A stretch of 21,855 nt of DNA. Source: UBA8106 sp913052135. Its GTDB lineage: Bacteria > Acidobacteriota > Vicinamibacteria > Vicinamibacterales > UBA823. The position numbers were made by a program, and so were the translations under genes. The stretch covers positions 1-21,855 of the forward strand of contig CAJXDY010000043.1 of assembly GCA_913052135.1 (NCBI GenBank). The letters are read 5' to 3'. Below the pieces are notes generated by a model. The model worked only from the letters and a program-made list of their open reading frames with translations, was not told the DNA's origin and did no database searches. This document shows positions 21,210 to 21,855 of this stretch, one piece after another (the stretch's first letter is position 1; every line of letters starts with the position of its first letter).

Positions 21210-21251
21210 CAGACGTCTCGGGATAGAAGGTAGTGTTCTGTTGTTACCACG

Positions 21252-21278
21252 GAAATCAAAAATTAAGGCTTTGATTTC
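21252..21278. terminator. AT-rich hairpin between convergent recR and DUF2064 gene
   Basis: GAAATCAAA (21252-21260) and TTTGATTTC (21270-21278) form a 9-bp perfect stem with a nine-base loop. It spans the last codons and stop of the minus-strand gene and lies 43 bases after recR. The stem is AT-rich, so termination strength is doubtful. Confidence 0.3.
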
Positions 21279-21855
21279 GCCAATCCAAAGAGGCGATTCA
21301 GGATTGTTGTGGTGGCTGGCGCTTGCACGGTGTTTAGGGGGTCCGCGAGTTCCTTGCGCAACCGCCGTAGGGATATTTCGTCATCTATGTCATACCAAGC
21401 CGTCAGAGTGTGCACACGTAACCCGCATCGTGCCGCTGCGGCTACAGTGTCGTCCATCGTCCACGGTGTGCTCCAGCGAATGTTTGTGAATAAATCCTGA
21501 AGTGCTTGGGTAGGTGCAGGGACTGTGAGTCCCAGTAGATAATAACCGCCGTCTTCTGCAGGGCCGATCACCATCGTGTTCGACTCTTTTAACTGATCCA
21601 ACGCTTCGGTTAGATGATTTGACGGTAGTGTTGGCAGATCGGATCCGATAATCACGACGCGCTGAAATCCCTGCTCGAACAAAGTGTGAAACAAATTGCG
21701 TTCTCGTTCGCCAAGTGTCTTTCCTCGTTGCTCTAGAAATTGATCAACATGGATGCCAAGTTGATCTAAGCCTGTTGAGCCACCTTCTGGTGTGTAGGCA
21801 ATGCAGGTGGATACACCGGTCAGGTTGCGGCAGGGCCGCACGCTATCCCTGAGAA
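21263..21855 (-). CDS. DUF2064 / TIGR04282-type glycosyltransferase-like protein, N-terminus off the window
   Basis: About 197 residues are present and the frame stays open to the right edge, so the true start lies beyond the window. The first visible residues LRDSVRPCRNLTGVSTCIAYTP match the middle of this family, which usually begins with an FAKAPVPGRVKTRL-type nucleotide-binding segment that is absent here. Later come QGFQRVVIIGSDLPTLPSNHL (the GSDxP motif), GPAEDGGYYLLGL, and DDTVAAAARCGLRVHTL...WYDID. These are the GT-A-like landmarks of DUF2064 proteins, whose substrate is poorly known. The stop is a TAA at 21265-21263, convergent with recR. Confidence 0.82.
   Translation of the reverse strand, partial: LRDSVRPCRNLTGVSTCIAYTPEGGSTGLDQLGIHVDQFLEQRGKTLGERERNLFHTLFEQGFQRVVIIGSDLPTLPSNHLTEALDQLKESNTMVIGPAEDGGYYLLGLTVPAPTQALQDLFTNIRWSTPWTMDDTVAAAARCGLRVHTLTAWYDIDDEISLRRLRKELADPLNTVQAPATTTILNRLFGLAKSKP

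Noticed and set aside
1..21855. CRISPR arrays, insertion sequences, prophage or toxin-antitoxin genes
   Set aside because: No regularly spaced repeats, no transposase, integrase or phage structural motifs, and no terminal inverted repeats with target duplications were seen.

Overview
The window looks like a chromosomal core region of a diderm bacterium that makes menaquinone by the futalosine route. It carries mqnD and mqnE, a B12 importer under a cobalamin riboswitch, an Isc-type Fe-S locus, nadA, a Mn/Fe superoxide dismutase, moaB-moeA, a secreted GH3 enzyme, three tRNAs, tadA, and the dnaX-ybaB-recR cluster. Gene content, moderate GC and the protein flavour suggest Acidobacteriota or a related phylum. 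This is an inference without a database search. There is no phage, transposon or CRISPR array.

Layout. 1-480: the 3' end of a SUMT (uroporphyrinogen methyltransferase) gene, then a truncated methyltransferase N-terminus ending at a composition break. 486-2496: iscS-iscU-iscA, in which IscU lacks two canonical cluster ligands and the chaperone motif. 2590-3962: a four-helix membrane protein and mqnD. 4012-6855 (minus): btuD-btuC-btuF, read from a cobalamin riboswitch and terminator at 6927-7318. 7406-10464: mqnE, nadA and sodA. 10574-11881: an unrecognised polytopic membrane protein and a zinc-ribbon membrane protein. 11885-13637 (minus): moaB-moeA, divergent from the GH3 gene at 13720-15558. 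15673-16353: tRNA-Arg(ACG), tadA and tRNA-Ser(CGA), tightly packed. 16389-18268: two unrecognised genes, with a second serine tRNA (GGA) on the minus strand at 18297-18386. 18554-21209: dnaX-ybaB-recR. 21263-21855 (minus): a DUF2064-type protein cut by the window end.

How the genes work together. MqnE and MqnD are two steps of one menaquinone pathway. BtuFCD imports cobalamin and is shut off by B12 through the riboswitch. MoaB and MoeA act in molybdenum cofactor synthesis. IscS/U/A would supply Fe-S clusters to the Fe-S enzymes MqnE and NadA encoded nearby. TadA edits A34 of tRNA-Arg(ACG), the very tRNA encoded directly upstream of it. DnaX, YbaB and RecR are the usual replication/repair trio.

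Strongest leads: the IscU with H37/V39 and no LPPVK motif; tadA starting two bases after the CCA of its own substrate tRNA; an in-phase A-AAA-AAA slippery heptamer at the dnaX stop codon that would fuse DnaX to YbaB; several promoters whose -10 box lies 6-7 nt before the start codon (leaderless mRNAs); the elaborated B12 riboswitch; and an 18-bp perfect palindrome before sodA.
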